64,000 bases of DNA, taken from positions 1 to 64,000 of the forward strand of contig NZ_SDEB01000016.1 in the NCBI RefSeq assembly GCF_004522175.1, given 5' to 3'. Below, piece after piece: positions 18,779-29,151 of this stretch. The stretch is from Paracoccus ravus (GTDB taxonomy: Bacteria; Pseudomonadota; Alphaproteobacteria; Rhodobacterales; Rhodobacteraceae). Both the position numbers and the translations under genes were made by a program. Within the stretch, counting starts at the first letter, position 1; each line of letters starts with the position of its first letter. Under the pieces are notes generated by a model. It ran no database searches. It was not told where the DNA came from and saw nothing but the letters and a program-made list of their open reading frames with translations.

Positions 18779-20251
18779 TCAGACGCGGTCACGGATGCTG
18801 TAATAGATCAGGGCAAGGATCGACCAGACCGACAGCAGAAGCCCCAGCCCGACGACCAGCAGCCAGGGCCGGTTCGGCACGACCGAGCTTTGCGCGACCT
18901 TGGGTTCGATATGGGCGGCAAGATACCTGGATTTGCGCCGCGCTTCGGCAAGGGCGGTCTCATAGGCGACGCGCGCCGTGCGATAGGTGCCTTCGGCGAA
19001 TTCGCGATCGACCATCAGCTTTTCATATTCCGCGACAAGCTGCGAATAGCTCTCGCCATCGGGGCCCTTGCCTTGCTGGCCGAACTTGCCGCGCTCGGTC
19101 TCGATCAGGTTTCGCAGGGCGTCGATCCTCTGCTGCGACTTGATCACGCGGTGATCATCGGGCTTTGCCGTCTCGGTCAGCACGTCATGGGCCACGAGCG
19201 CCTCGGCCAGTTGCGTCTGAAGCCCGGTCAGGACGCCCATCTGGCTGGTCAGATCGGCCTCGGGATCGACGATCATGGTGCGCATCCGGAACTGCGTCAT
19301 CGCCTGACGGCTTTGCGTCACGGCGTCGCGCGCGGCTTCAAGCTCGGTCTTGGCCAGCCGGGTCGCATCGTCGCGGGCAATGGCGGAAAGCGCGTTGATC
19401 TTGTCTGAACTGGCCTGAAACGCGGCAGCGGCGATGCGTTGCGCATCCTCGGGCGAAAAGGCGTGGACGTTCAGCGTGATGAGGTTGCTCGACGTATCGT
19501 AAAGCACCTTGACCTGCCATTGCCAATAATCGGTCAGGTCCTCGACATGTCCCTTGGGATCGAAGGCAAAGATGAAATCCTGCGGCCAGTCGCGCGAAAA
19601 CCGGCTGCGCAGATCAAGCTCGGCGTCGATCCGTTCGACCATGTCCTGGCTGCGGATATATTCGTAAAGCACATCCGTATCCGATGCGCCGGCCGCCCCG
19701 GTCAGGGGCGCAAGTCCGCCCAGCAGGTCCACCGCCGGCGACAGTTCCTCTTTATGGACCGAAAAGCCCACGGTCGAGACATATTGGTCCTGGGCCCGGG
19801 TCCAGAGATACCATCCCCAGAAGGCGCCCGGCAGGACGACGAGCAGCAGAAAGGTCAGAAGCAGAAACCAGTGGCGGCGACGGGCATAGCTGGTGGCGAC
19901 GGTCGGACGGATCGGCGGGGTCTGCGCCGGTCCGGCGGGGGGCATGGCCGGGGTTCTGGCCGGCACGGGTTTTGCCGGGACCGAGGCGGGAACCGGTTTG
20001 ACCGGGATGGGCTGCGGCGCGGATCTCGTCTCGGAAGCCGGGCTCGAGGGCAGGGGCCGCACGCTTGCGCGGGCAAGCTCGGAGACGTTCTGGATCGGCG
20101 CCTTGGCCGGAAAGGGACGGGCCACGGACCGAGCGGTCGCGCTTTGCTGCGGCGCTTCGCGGGGCGCGCCTTCGGGCGCAATACCTGCCGATTGGGCCTC
20201 GGGCAGGGGCTTGCGGCCTGTCGCGTTGGTGGTGTCGTTGGGGTTGCTCAC
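18779..20251 (-). CDS. kpsE: Capsule polysaccharide export inner-membrane protein (KpsE-like)
   Basis: A 490-residue polysaccharide co-polymerase type protein. The first 125 residues are Pro/Ala/Arg-rich and probably cytoplasmic. A membrane helix follows (about 133-153, LLLTFLLLVVLPGAFWGWYL), then a large periplasmic coiled-coil domain, then a C-terminal helix (WLLVVGLGLLLSVWSILALI). It links the KpsMT transporter to the outer-membrane export protein; no such outer-membrane gene (KpsD type) is in the window. The start is GTG 20251, with only a weak ribosome site. Confidence 0.9.
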   Translation of the reverse strand: MSNPNDTTNATGRKPLPEAQSAGIAPEGAPREAPQQSATARSVARPFPAKAPIQNVSELARASVRPLPSSPASETRSAPQPIPVKPVPASVPAKPVPARTPAMPPAGPAQTPPIRPTVATSYARRRHWFLLLTFLLLVVLPGAFWGWYLWTRAQDQYVSTVGFSVHKEELSPAVDLLGGLAPLTGAAGASDTDVLYEYIRSQDMVERIDAELDLRSRFSRDWPQDFIFAFDPKGHVEDLTDYWQWQVKVLYDTSSNLITLNVHAFSPEDAQRIAAAAFQASSDKINALSAIARDDATRLAKTELEAARDAVTQSRQAMTQFRMRTMIVDPEADLTSQMGVLTGLQTQLAEALVAHDVLTETAKPDDHRVIKSQQRIDALRNLIETERGKFGQQGKGPDGESYSQLVAEYEKLMVDREFAEGTYRTARVAYETALAEARRKSRYLAAHIEPKVAQSSVVPNRPWLLVVGLGLLLSVWSILALIYYSIRDRV

Positions 20252-20332
20252 AGCCGTCGCGCTTTCGCTGGTTTACCTTTTTCCTTCAGTTGATACATAG
20301 TGCGGCCCATCTAGACCAGCCTTTGTGATCAT

Positions 20333-21151
20333 ATGTCCGAACGCGCAAGCGACCATCCCTCGCCGCAAAGGCCGCGCATGACAAAGCCGCGGATGCTGAT
20401 GCCGCGCATTCTGGCCGCGCTGGTGCTGCGCGAGATGGCGACCACCTATGGGCGCTCGGCGGGCGGATATATCTGGGCCATTCTCGAGCCGGTCCTGGGG
20501 GTCGCATTGCTGACCGTGGTGTTCAGCATGGCCCTGGCGCGGCCGGGACTGGGGACGAATTTTCCGCTGTTCTACGCCACCGGCTTCCTGCCCTTCATCA
20601 TGTTCAACGACCTGACGAACAAGGTGGCCTCCTCGATCCGATATTCCCGGCCCCTGCTGGCCTATCCCAATGTGACTTTCGTCGATGCCCTGTTGGCGCG
20701 TCTGATCCTGAACGCATTGACGCATATCTGCGTTCTGGCGATCGTGGTGGGAGGGATCTTCCTGTTTTACGGGCTTCCTGTCGTCATCAATCTGGCCGAG
20801 ATATTCGAGGCGCTGCTGATGATCGTCATGCTCTCGGCGGGGATCGGCACGGTCAATTGCTACCTGATGACCACCTTTCCGATCTGGGAACGCGTCTGGG
20901 GCATCATCACCCGTCCGCTCTTTCTCGCCTCGGGGATCTTCTTTCTCTATGACATGATGCCGATGGCGGCCAAGCAGATCCTGTGGTTCAACCCGCTGCT
21001 GCATTGCACCTCGCAGCTGCGCAAGGGATTCTACCCGACCTATGAGGCAGAGTTCGTCTCGCCGTTCTTTGTTTTCGGCGTGTCCACGCTGCTTCTGGTC
21101 CTGGGCCTGCTGTTGCTCGCGCGCAACCATCGCGACCTTCTTGAGCGATGA
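20333..21151 (+). CDS. kpsM: Capsule polysaccharide ABC exporter, permease subunit (KpsM-like)
   Basis: A 272-residue ABC-2 type membrane protein with about six hydrophobic helices and the family pattern TTYGRSAGGYIWAILEPVLG at the N-terminal interface. HCTSQLRKGFYPTYEAEF near the C-terminus is typical of capsule exporters. It reads away from kpsE-kpsT across an 81-bp divergent gap, so the three subunits are split into two transcription units. It converges with the RTX gene (9-bp gap). Confidence 0.92.
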   Translation: MSERASDHPSPQRPRMTKPRMLMPRILAALVLREMATTYGRSAGGYIWAILEPVLGVALLTVVFSMALARPGLGTNFPLFYATGFLPFIMFNDLTNKVASSIRYSRPLLAYPNVTFVDALLARLILNALTHICVLAIVVGGIFLFYGLPVVINLAEIFEALLMIVMLSAGIGTVNCYLMTTFPIWERVWGIITRPLFLASGIFFLYDMMPMAAKQILWFNPLLHCTSQLRKGFYPTYEAEFVSPFFVFGVSTLLLVLGLLLLARNHRDLLER

Positions 21152-21160
21152 CCCGCCGCC

Positions 21161-24100
21161 TCACAGCAGAAAATCGCTGCGAAGCAGCGCCGCGATATCG
21201 CCCAGAGCGATCGTGAGATCGCAGGATCCGTCCCCGTCCGAGTCGATCTCGACAAAAGCGCGGCCCGCCGCGTCGCAGAAGCTGCGGACCTCTCTCGCGC
21301 CCGAGAATCCGGTCGACGCGATATAGCCCAAACCCAGGCCCCGCAGGTCGATCAGGTCCAGCCCCTGCCGGAAATCAGTGATCTGGTCCACAGACTGGTC
21401 ATGGTCATGGACCGACGAGAAGTCGAACATATCGGCCCCGATCCCGCCGGTCATCGTGTCCCGCCCCGTTCCGCCGCGGATCACGTCATTCCCCGACGCG
21501 CCGAGGATCAGATCGTCCCCGGCATCTCCGGACATCACGTTATGCCCATAGCGCGAGGACAGGGTGTCATTGCCGGCCCCGCCCAGCAGCGTGTCGAGCC
21601 CGCTGCCGCCATCCAGCAGATCATCGCCCTCGCCGCCGATGAGCAGGTCATCCTGCGCCTCGCCATAAAGGACGTCATCCCCGGCCTCGCCCAGCAGCGT
21701 GTCGTTTCCGCCGCCGCCCCAGATCGTGTCATCGCCCGCCCCGCCCGCGCCGGTATCGTTGCCGAACCCGGCCAGGATGCTGTCATGCCCGGCATGGCCC
21801 TCGATATTGTCATGGCCCAGGCTGCCGTCCAGCAGGTCATTGCCGTCGCCGCCGGTGATGAAGTCATTGCCCGGGCCGCCCGAAACGGAATCGTCCCCGG
21901 CGCCTGCATCCAGACGGTCATCGCCCTCGGCGCCCCAGAGCAGGTCATTTCCCGAACCGGCATAGAGCCGGTCGTTCCCGGCCTCGCCATAAAGCGAATC
22001 GTCGCCGACCCCGGCGGTGATGATGTCGTCACCTGAGCCGCCCCAGAGACGGTTCAGCCCCGATGAGACATGAAGCTCGTCGTCCCCGTCCTCGCCATAG
22101 AGCGAATCGTTCCCCATGGCGCCGACCAGCCTGTCTCCACCGCTCCCGCCATAGAGCCGATCATTCCCGCCGCCACCACTCAGCACGTCCCGGCCGCTGC
22201 CGCCATAAAGACGGTCATGCCCCTCATCGCCGGACAGGGTGTCATCGCCGGCCGAGGCGTCGATCAGGTCGTCGCCATTTCCACCCATAAGGCTGTCATT
22301 GCCATCTTCGCCCCAGATCTGGTCATTCCCGTCATCCCCCTGCAGATGGTCGTTTCCGCCGCCGCCGCGGATCGTATCATTGCCGGCCCCGCCCAGGCAG
22401 GTATCGTTGCCGAAACCGGCAAGGATGCTGTCATTTCCGGCATGCCCCTCGATCTGGTCATGACCCAGGCTGCCATCCAGCAGATCATTGCCGTCGCCGC
22501 CGGTAATGAAGTCATTGCCGGGACCGCCGGACACCGAGTCGTTCCCCGCCCCGGCATCCAGCCGGTCATCGCCCTCGGCACCCCAGAGCAGATCATTCCC
22601 CGAGCCGGAATAGAGCCGATCGTTGCCAGCCTCGCCATAAAGCGAATCGTTGCCCACCCCGGCAATGATGATGTCATCGCCCAGGCCGCCCCACAGCCGG
22701 TTCAGGCCCGATGAGACGTGAAGTTGGTCGTCCCCGTCCTCGCCATAGAGAGAGTCATTCCCCATCGCGCCGAACAGCCTGTCCGCGCCGTGGCTGCCAT
22801 AGAGCCGGTCATTCCCGGCGCCGCCGTCAAGGGAATCCTCGCCCAGGCCGCCATGCAGCAGGTCATGCCCGTCCTCTCCATAGATCGTGTCATTGCCGCC
22901 GGCGGCATAGATCGTGTCATTGTCGCTGCCGCCCCAGATGCTGTCATCGCCCTCGCGGCCGGTGATCCGGTCGTGGCCGCCCATGCCGCGGATGCTGGAC
23001 CCGGCAAAACTGGCGGTAAGCGTGTCCGCCGCAGCAGAGCCAATCAGGCTGGTGCGCATGTCGGGCGCCCCGTAATGGGCGATCGGGAAAAGCGCATTAT
23101 CGAAATCCGTGTCGCGCAGCCTTTGACGGTCGGCGGTCCGCATCTGGATTTCGGTTTCGCCCCAGGTGATCCGGATCCCGTCCCAGACCGATTGAAAGCC
23201 AAGCTGCGCCGTGCTGCGCACAAAGCCCAGATTGGACAGGTCCAGCCGGTCGATCCCTGGCTGGAAATCCGCGATCAGGATGCGGCCGGCCACCGCCGTC
23301 GCGACGAAGAGATCGGCCCCGTCCCCACCGCGGAAGGTGATGGGGGCCGCGCCCGAGATCAGGATGTCATCGCCTGCGCCGCCATTGATCTGGGTCGTCT
23401 CGTCCCCCGCCTGAAGCAGATCCGACCCCGGACTGCCGGTGATCCGACCCGCCCCGGCGATGCCCGTCATGCCGATGGGGCCGGGGTCAAAGACGAATTG
23501 GCTGATCCCGTTCTCGGTTCGGGAGGCGGCAAAAAGCGCGATCCTGCCCGAGAGCGCCAAGGCCGAAAGGCTGGAAATATCCGCCAGGCTGGCGGCGTCA
23601 CTATCGGCGATGCTGCGCAGATGCAGCAAACGACCGTTCGGCAGGATGGTAAAGACGGAAATGCCGTCATCCGACCCACCTGCGAAAATGAAGGCCCGAC
23701 CGTCCAGCATCACGGCTTCAAGCGCCGATGCGCCGCGAAACCGGGTGCCCAATTCGTCAAGGATATGATCGGCGGGCGAAAGGCCGCCGGTCTCGGTCAG
23801 GCGCAGGGTCGTCAGCGTCGAGCTTTCCCCCGATCCGACGATCAGATAGGTCTGGCCCGCGACGCTGATCGCCTCGACCTGACGCGGCGCGTTGAGACCC
23901 AGCCCTCGTTCGGACAGCAGCATCTGCGCCGTTCCGAGCGTGCCATCCGCCCGCAATTCCTGGACCGAGACCCAGTTCCCAAGCGCCGAGACCCCGGCGA
24001 TGAATTGTCTGTCCCCAGCGCGGTCAGGACCAGGTCATCGAATTCGGCCGGGCTTGCGAGCGCTGTTCCCTGGGGCAGCGTCGCTGTCGAAGCGTGGCTG

Positions 24101-24576
24101 AATGTTCCTGCTTCACCGATCCGCCAGGTCTGCAATGTCGTGCTGGCATCGCGGGCGGTGTAGAGAAAGCGCCCTTCGGGGGTTTCGACACTCCCGATAT
24201 GGGTGAGGCCCGCACCCAGAGCGGCGAATTTGCCGTCGGAAGCCAGGGCGAGGCCACCAGACTTGTCCACGCTCAACACATTCGACGCCGCATTGGTCAG
24301 TCCCGCCGCGATCAGCGCCATCTGGCCATCGATCATGGCCAAGGCAGCTTGGGGCCGGTCCAGATAAGTCTGGTCCGTCCTATAGGCCAGGGCCGAGATC
24401 AGGCGCAGCGGCGCGTCCGCCGCCGAGACCACATAGGATGCCAGCCCGCCCCCCAGATGCGTGGCCGAAAACAGGACGCCCCCGTCCGGGGTCTGCAGCG
24501 TCCCCAGATCCGCAATGTTGAGCAGGAACGGGTTCGTCTGGTCCGCAAATGTAACGACGAGCCGGTAGGGCAGCAT
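21161..24576 (-). pseudogene. Large RTX calcium-binding secreted protein, split by a one-base frameshift
   Basis: Two overlapping frames form one gene of about 1,138 residues. The N-terminal frame runs from ATG 24576 to about 24013. The second frame continues to 21161. Adding one base to the cccc run at 24013-24016 joins them as TALGDRQFIAGVSALG without a break. The N-terminal 500 residues have a propeller-like YVV...GGL repeat character. The rest is rich in nonapeptide GGxGxDxLx calcium-binding repeats, and the end (DFRQGLDLIDL..., final FLL) looks like the serralysin-type C-terminal signal for type I secretion. No transporter for it is in the window. Function is probably matrix or surface related. 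Confidence 0.85.
21700..22820 (-). repeat. Segmental duplication of 648-bp offset inside the RTX repeat region
   Basis: The stretch around 21700-22170 closely repeats 22348-22818. Matching points, such as ttgccgtcgccgccggt at 21840 and 22488, are exactly 648 bp apart, which is 216 codons or 24 nonapeptides. At protein level both copies read AMGNDSLYGEDGDD, LHVSSGLNRLWGG, GAEGDDRLDAGAG, SVSGGPGNDFITGGDGNDLL. A whole block of 24 repeat units was therefore duplicated in register. The exact ends need a dot plot. Confidence 0.8.
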
Positions 24577-24771
24577 GGCCGGTTTCCATTAAGGAGGCAT
24601 TCCGGAAAATCTACGCCTTGGCGCTTAATGAGGGCTTGATGTCCCGCCCGCAAAAAGGTCAAAAATTCTGAGCATTTTAGGGGGTTCCGTGCCGCCCGCC
24701 GATATTCGCGTGGCGGGATTTCAAGCGGCATCGTGAAGAGGAAGTTTCCCGCCAAGACAAGGAAGATGCCA
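24577..24771. promoter_or_regulatory. Divergent promoter region, RTX gene and rfbC
   Basis: A 195-bp spacer that is AT-richer than the flanking genes, holding the start signals of the leftward RTX gene and the rightward rfbCBDA operon. aaggaag at 24759-24765 is the rfbC ribosome site. I see no clear operator. Shared control of the RTX protein and the rhamnose genes is possible from the layout. Confidence 0.4.
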
Positions 24772-25353
24772 ATGAATATCAGGCAGAGTTCGCTTTCCGG
24801 CGTGCTGATACTCGAACCCCGCCGGCATGGCGATCAACGTGGCTTCTTCTCGGAGAGCTGGAACCGGCGCACCCTGCGCGAGGCGGGGCTGGACCTGCCG
24901 GAATTCGTTCAGGACAATCATTCGCTCTCGGCCGCAACCGGGACCCTGCGGGGGCTGCATTTCCAGTCACCGCCCCATGCCCAGGGAAAACTGGTGCGCT
25001 GCGGCCGGGGCAGCCTGCTCGATGTCGCGGTCGATATCCGCAAGGGCAGCCCCAGCTACGGAAAATGGGTGGCCGAAGAGCTTTCCTTTGAAAACGGGCG
25101 TCAGCTCTGGATTCCGGCGGGGTTCCTGCACGGGTTTGTCACGCGCGCGCCGGATACCGAGATCTGCTACAAATGCACGGATCATTACGCGCCGGAATGT
25201 GACGGCGCGGTGGCCTGGGACAGCGTCGGCATCGAATGGGGACTGACAGGCGCGCCCCTGCTTTCCGGCAAGGATGCGGCCGCGCCACGGCTGGCGGATT
25301 TCGACAGCCCGTTTTCCTATACGGGACCTTTTGATTACGAGGCGACATTATGA
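24772..25353 (+). CDS. rfbC: dTDP-4-dehydrorhamnose 3,5-epimerase
   Basis: A 193-residue cupin-type epimerase, third step of dTDP-L-rhamnose synthesis. Family motifs are [16 protein letters not shown] with the catalytic His, [18 protein letters not shown], and [13 protein letters not shown] 24772 is preferred over 24766 or 24733 because aaggaag (24759-24765) has proper spacing only to it. The stop overlaps the rfbB start as ATGA. It is the first gene of rfbC-B-D-A. Confidence 0.94.
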   Translation: MNIRQSSLSGVLILEPRRHGDQRGFFSESWNRRTLREAGLDLPEFVQDNHSLSAATGTLRGLHFQSPPHAQGKLVRCGRGSLLDVAVDIRKGSPSYGKWVAEELSFENGRQLWIPAGFLHGFVTRAPDTEICYKCTDHYAPECDGAVAWDSVGIEWGLTGAPLLSGKDAAAPRLADFDSPFSYTGPFDYEATL

Positions 25354-26387
25354 AAATCCTGATCACGGGCGGCGCGGGCTTTATCGGCTCGGCCGTGGTG
25401 CGGCTTGCCGTGCGGCGCGGGCATGAGGTGGTCAACCTCGACAGCCTGACCTATGCGGCCAATCTGGAAAACGTGGCCTCGGTCTCGAACAGCCCGCTCT
25501 ATGTCTTCGAGCAGGCCGATCTGCGCGACCGCGCGGCGCTCGACCGGGTTCTGGCCGACCACGAGCCCGATGCGATTATGCACCTGGCGGCGGAAAGCCA
25601 TGTCGACCGCTCGATCGACGGGCCGGGCGATTTCATCGAAACCAATATTACCGGCACCTATAACCTGCTTGAGGCCGCGCGCGCCTATTGGCTCGGGCAG
25701 GGGCGGCCGGAAGGCTTCCGCTTTCACCACATCTCGACCGACGAGGTCTTTGGGTCGCTGGGCGATGAGGGGCAATTCACCGAAGAGACGCCCTATGATC
25801 CGCGCAGCCCCTATTCGGCCAGCAAGGCGGCCTCGGATCATCTGGTGCGTGCCTGGCACGAGACCTATGGCCTGCCCGTGGTGCTCACGAATTGCTCGAA
25901 CAATTATGGCCCGTTCCACTTTCCCGAAAAGCTGGTGCCGGTGGTTATCCTGAACGCGCTGCATGGACGGCCGATCCCGGTCTATGGCGATGGCGGCAAT
26001 GTCCGCGACTGGCTTTATGTCGAGGATCATGCCGATGCGCTGCTGCTGGTCCTGGAAAAGGGCGAGCTGGGCCGCAGCTACAATATCGGCGGCGAGAACG
26101 AGGCGCGAAACATAGATCTGGTCCGCACGATCTGCGCCCATATGGACGAGCTGCGCCCCGAGAACGCGCCGCATGAGCGGCTGATCACCCATGTCACCGA
26201 CCGGCCCGGCCATGATCGCCGCTATGCGATTGATCCGACTCGGATCCGGACGGAACTGGGCTGGCGTCCCTCGGTCACGGTCGAACAGGGGCTGCGCCAG
26301 ACCGTCGAATGGTATCTTGCGAATGCCGATTGGTGGCAGCCGCTCTTGGCGCGCCAGGGCGTCGGGGAAAGGCTGGGCAAGGCATGA
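25350..26387 (+). CDS. rfbB: dTDP-glucose 4,6-dehydratase
   Basis: A 345-residue extended short-chain dehydrogenase, second step of dTDP-rhamnose synthesis. The NAD-binding loop [11 protein letters not shown] is at the N-terminus. The active-site pair is in [10 protein letters not shown], and YSASKA carries the Tyr-x-x-x-Lys. [12 protein letters not shown] and [13 protein letters not shown] are family typical. Four-base overlaps couple it to rfbC and rfbD. Confidence 0.96.
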   Translation: MKILITGGAGFIGSAVVRLAVRRGHEVVNLDSLTYAANLENVASVSNSPLYVFEQADLRDRAALDRVLADHEPDAIMHLAAESHVDRSIDGPGDFIETNITGTYNLLEAARAYWLGQGRPEGFRFHHISTDEVFGSLGDEGQFTEETPYDPRSPYSASKAASDHLVRAWHETYGLPVVLTNCSNNYGPFHFPEKLVPVVILNALHGRPIPVYGDGGNVRDWLYVEDHADALLLVLEKGELGRSYNIGGENEARNIDLVRTICAHMDELRPENAPHERLITHVTDRPGHDRRYAIDPTRIRTELGWRPSVTVEQGLRQTVEWYLANADWWQPLLARQGVGERLGKA

Positions 26388-27235
26388 GGGGTCTGATTGT
26401 TTTCGGCCGCAGCGGCCAGGTTGCGACCGACCTGGCCCGCCTTGCGCCCGAGGCGCGCTTTTTCGGGCGTGACCAGGCGGATCTGGCCGATGCCACGCGG
26501 CTAGGCGAGTTGATCGCGGCTGCGCGCCCCAGCGCGATCATCAACGCCGCCGCCCATACCGCCGTCGATCGCGCCGAATCCGAGCCGGATCTGGCCCATG
26601 CGGTCAACGCCGAGGCACCGATCGCGATGGCGCGTGCGGCCGCCGGGCTGGGCGTGCCCTTCGTCCATATCTCGACGGATTATGTGTTCAACGGCTCGGG
26701 CGAACGCCCTTGGACCGAGGCCGACGGGACCGGCCCCTTGGGCGTCTATGGGGCATCGAAGCTTTCCGGGGAACGCGGGATTGCCGAGGCGGGAGGGCAA
26801 TGGGCGGTGCTGCGCACCTCCTGGGTGTTCTCTGCCCATGGCGCGAATTTCGTCAAGACCATGCTGCGGCTGGGCGCCGAACGCGACGAGTTGCGCGTCG
26901 TGGCCGATCAGCATGGCGGGCCGACCCCCGCTGCCGATATCGCGGCCGCCTGCCTTTCAATGGTCTCGCAGATGCTGGCTGACGCCAAGAAAGGCGGGAT
27001 CTACCATTTCGCCGGAACGCCGGACGTGTCCTGGGCGCAATTCGCACGAGAGATCATGGCCCAGGCAGGGCTGTCCTGCCGGATCAGCGACATTTCCACC
27101 CGCGACTATCCGACCCCGGCGCGACGGCCGGCGAATTCTCGACTGGATTGCAGCGCGATCGCGCGTGATTTCGGGATTTCCCGTCCCGACTGGCGCCTTG
27201 GCCTGACGCAGGTATTGACGGAGTTGAAAGCATGA
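26384..27235 (+). CDS. rfbD: dTDP-4-dehydrorhamnose reductase
   Basis: A 283-residue short-chain reductase, last step of dTDP-L-rhamnose synthesis. It shows the nucleotide loop [39 protein letters not shown] and YGASKLSGE with the catalytic Tyr/Lys. ATG 26384 overlaps the rfbB stop; the frame is open further upstream, but that lies inside rfbB. The stop overlaps the rfbA start. Confidence 0.95.
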   Translation: MRGLIVFGRSGQVATDLARLAPEARFFGRDQADLADATRLGELIAAARPSAIINAAAHTAVDRAESEPDLAHAVNAEAPIAMARAAAGLGVPFVHISTDYVFNGSGERPWTEADGTGPLGVYGASKLSGERGIAEAGGQWAVLRTSWVFSAHGANFVKTMLRLGAERDELRVVADQHGGPTPAADIAAACLSMVSQMLADAKKGGIYHFAGTPDVSWAQFAREIMAQAGLSCRISDISTRDYPTPARRPANSRLDCSAIARDFGISRPDWRLGLTQVLTELKA

Positions 27236-28125
27236 ACGCAGCGCGAAATTCTGGCACGCAACGCAAGGGCATCATCCTGGCCGGAGGCTCGGGAACCCGG
27301 CTCTATCCCATCACCATGGGCGTCTCGAAGCAGCTTCTGCCGATCTATGACAAGCCGATGATCTATTACCCGATTTCGGTGCTCATGCTGTCGGGTATCC
27401 GCGAGATCGCGATCATCACCACCCCCGAGGACGGCGACTAGTTTCGCCGCCTGCTGGGGGATGGCAGCCAATGGGGGCTGCGTTTCGAATATATCGTCCA
27501 GCCCTCGCCCGACGGGCTGGCGCAGGCCTATATCCTGGCCGAGGACTTCCTGGCCGGCGCGCCATCCGCCATGGTCTTGGGCGACAACATCTTTTTCGGT
27601 CACGGCCTGCCCCTCATGCTTGAGGCGGCGGATGCCTGCGCCGAAGGGGGCACGGTCTTTGGCTATCGCGTGGCCGATCCCGAGCGCTATGGCGTCGTCG
27701 ATTTCGACGAGGCCGGCAAGGCCGTCTCGATCGTCGAGAAGCCGCCGGTCCCGCCATCGGATTACGCCGTCACGGGCCTGTATTTCCTGGACGGGACGGC
27801 ATCCGCCCGGGCCCGCGAGGTCAAGCCTTCGGAGCGGGGCGAGTTGGAAATCACCACCTTGCTGGAAACCTACCTTCATGAGGGCAGCCTGACGGTCCAG
27901 CGCATGGGGCGCGGCTTTGCCTGGCTGGATACCGGAACCCATGCAAGCCTTCTCGATGCCGGGAATTTCGTGCGCACGCTGGAACAACGCCAGGGCATGC
28001 AGACCGGATGTCCCGACGAGATCGCCTATAATAACGGCTGGATCAGCCGCGAGAAACTGGCGGAAAATGCCGGGAAGTTCTCCAAGAACGATTACGGGAA
28101 ATATCTTCGCTCGCTCTTGGCCTGA
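27232..28125 (+). pseudogene. rfbA: Glucose-1-phosphate thymidylyltransferase with in-frame amber stop
   Basis: The gene for the first enzyme of dTDP-rhamnose synthesis. The full frame would be 297 codons, but codon 70 is TAG (27439-27441). It sits after TTPEDGD and before FRRLLGDGSQWG, where a Gln (CAG) is expected, so one C-to-T change explains it. The first 69 residues hold the nucleotide loop [11 protein letters not shown] and the catalytic Lys region [10 protein letters not shown]. Restart at ATG 27571 would lack both. Downstream the frame is intact (LGDNIFFGHGL, WLDTGTHASL). Either a true nonsense mutation, a sequencing error, or rescue by a second copy or suppressor outside the window. 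Confidence 0.92.
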
Positions 28126-28143
28126 CGGCCGGGAGAGCCCGCC

Positions 28144-29088
28144 TCAGGCCGGAGCGGATGGTTTCCTGAGGCGTCCTGCGAAGGCTGCCGCCAGCACTGC
28201 GAGCGTTCCGCTGCGGTTCTGGCGGTAGAGCCGCAGCGCGATCATGCGTGCTGCGGCTTCCGGTCCCGCGGCGTGGATCAATCTGCCAAAACCCTCGAGC
28301 CGCTCGCGGTTTTCGGGCAAGAGCAGATGCGCCGCGCCCTCAAGCGCGTTGTGATTGGCGGCCAGCCAAGCCGCGAAACTGCCGTCGAAGAGCATCGACA
28401 GTCGTGCGCCCTTGGCGCTGGCCGTGTCATTGCGGCCCATCACATTGCTGCCATGCTGGCGGTAAAGCAGCACCTGTGCCTCGTCACGATGAATATCGGC
28501 ACCGGCGCCCGCAAGCAGCTGGTAGGTCCACCAGTCATGCGAAATGATCCCGGCCCTGTCCGCCGCTTCCGCGCCGGCCTGCAGGATGCGCAAGGCCGCG
28601 CTATTCGCGACGGTCGTATTGCCCGGCAGACAGGCCTGGATCAGGGCATTCGGGAAGCTGAACGGCCCGCGGAAATGCGGCGCGGGGGCAAGGATGCGCA
28701 TGGACTCGTCGCAGATCGTCGTCCGCGCGGCATAGACCGCGGCCTCTCGGCGCTGTTCCAGATGCGCAACCGCCCGGGAGAGCTTGTCGCGATGCCAGAT
28801 GTCATCCTGATCGCAATAGGCGATCCACGCCTCGGGATCGGCGCGACGGATCAAATGCAGGAAATTCGCGGTCGCGCCACGTCCCGGCCCGCCGATGAGG
28901 CTGATTCTTTGCAGGGGATCGCGCGCGGCATAATGCTGGATGATGCCGCAGGTGTCGTCCCGCGATCCGTCATCCGAGACCAGCAGCCGCCATCGCGCAT
29001 GATCCTGCGCCAGGATGCTGTCGAGCTGGGCCGGAAGATAATCTGCCCCCTGATAGGTGGCCATGACGATGGTGATGAGGGGCGGCAC
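28144..29088 (-). CDS. Family 2 glycosyltransferase (rhamnosyltransferase-like)
   Basis: A 314-residue GT-A glycosyltransferase with TIVMATYQGADYLPAQLDS at the N-terminus, LLVSDDGSRDDT and the metal motif YCDQDDIWH, the form common in rhamnosyl- and related O-antigen or capsule transferases. It lies beside rfbCBDA in the opposite direction and may use the dTDP-rhamnose they make; the donor is inferred from position. Its own frame is intact. Confidence 0.83.
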   Translation of the reverse strand: MPPLITIVMATYQGADYLPAQLDSILAQDHARWRLLVSDDGSRDDTCGIIQHYAARDPLQRISLIGGPGRGATANFLHLIRRADPEAWIAYCDQDDIWHRDKLSRAVAHLEQRREAAVYAARTTICDESMRILAPAPHFRGPFSFPNALIQACLPGNTTVANSAALRILQAGAEAADRAGIISHDWWTYQLLAGAGADIHRDEAQVLLYRQHGSNVMGRNDTASAKGARLSMLFDGSFAAWLAANHNALEGAAHLLLPENRERLEGFGRLIHAAGPEAAARMIALRLYRQNRSGTLAVLAAAFAGRLRKPSAPA

Positions 29089-29151
29089 GTTCTTGACCCG
29101 GGAAATTGCATCTACCGCTATATAGCAGCGAGCCTTCCAGACCAGCCCGTC

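Noticed and set aside
21401-22714. Regular tandem repeats that could suggest a CRISPR array
   Set aside because: The period is 27 bases with varying units and each encodes GGxGxDxLx nonapeptides on the minus strand, so they are RTX coding repeats.
24013-24016. Phase variation by slippage at the RTX frameshift
   Set aside because: The run is only four bases long, too short for frequent slippage; simple mutation or sequencing error is likelier.
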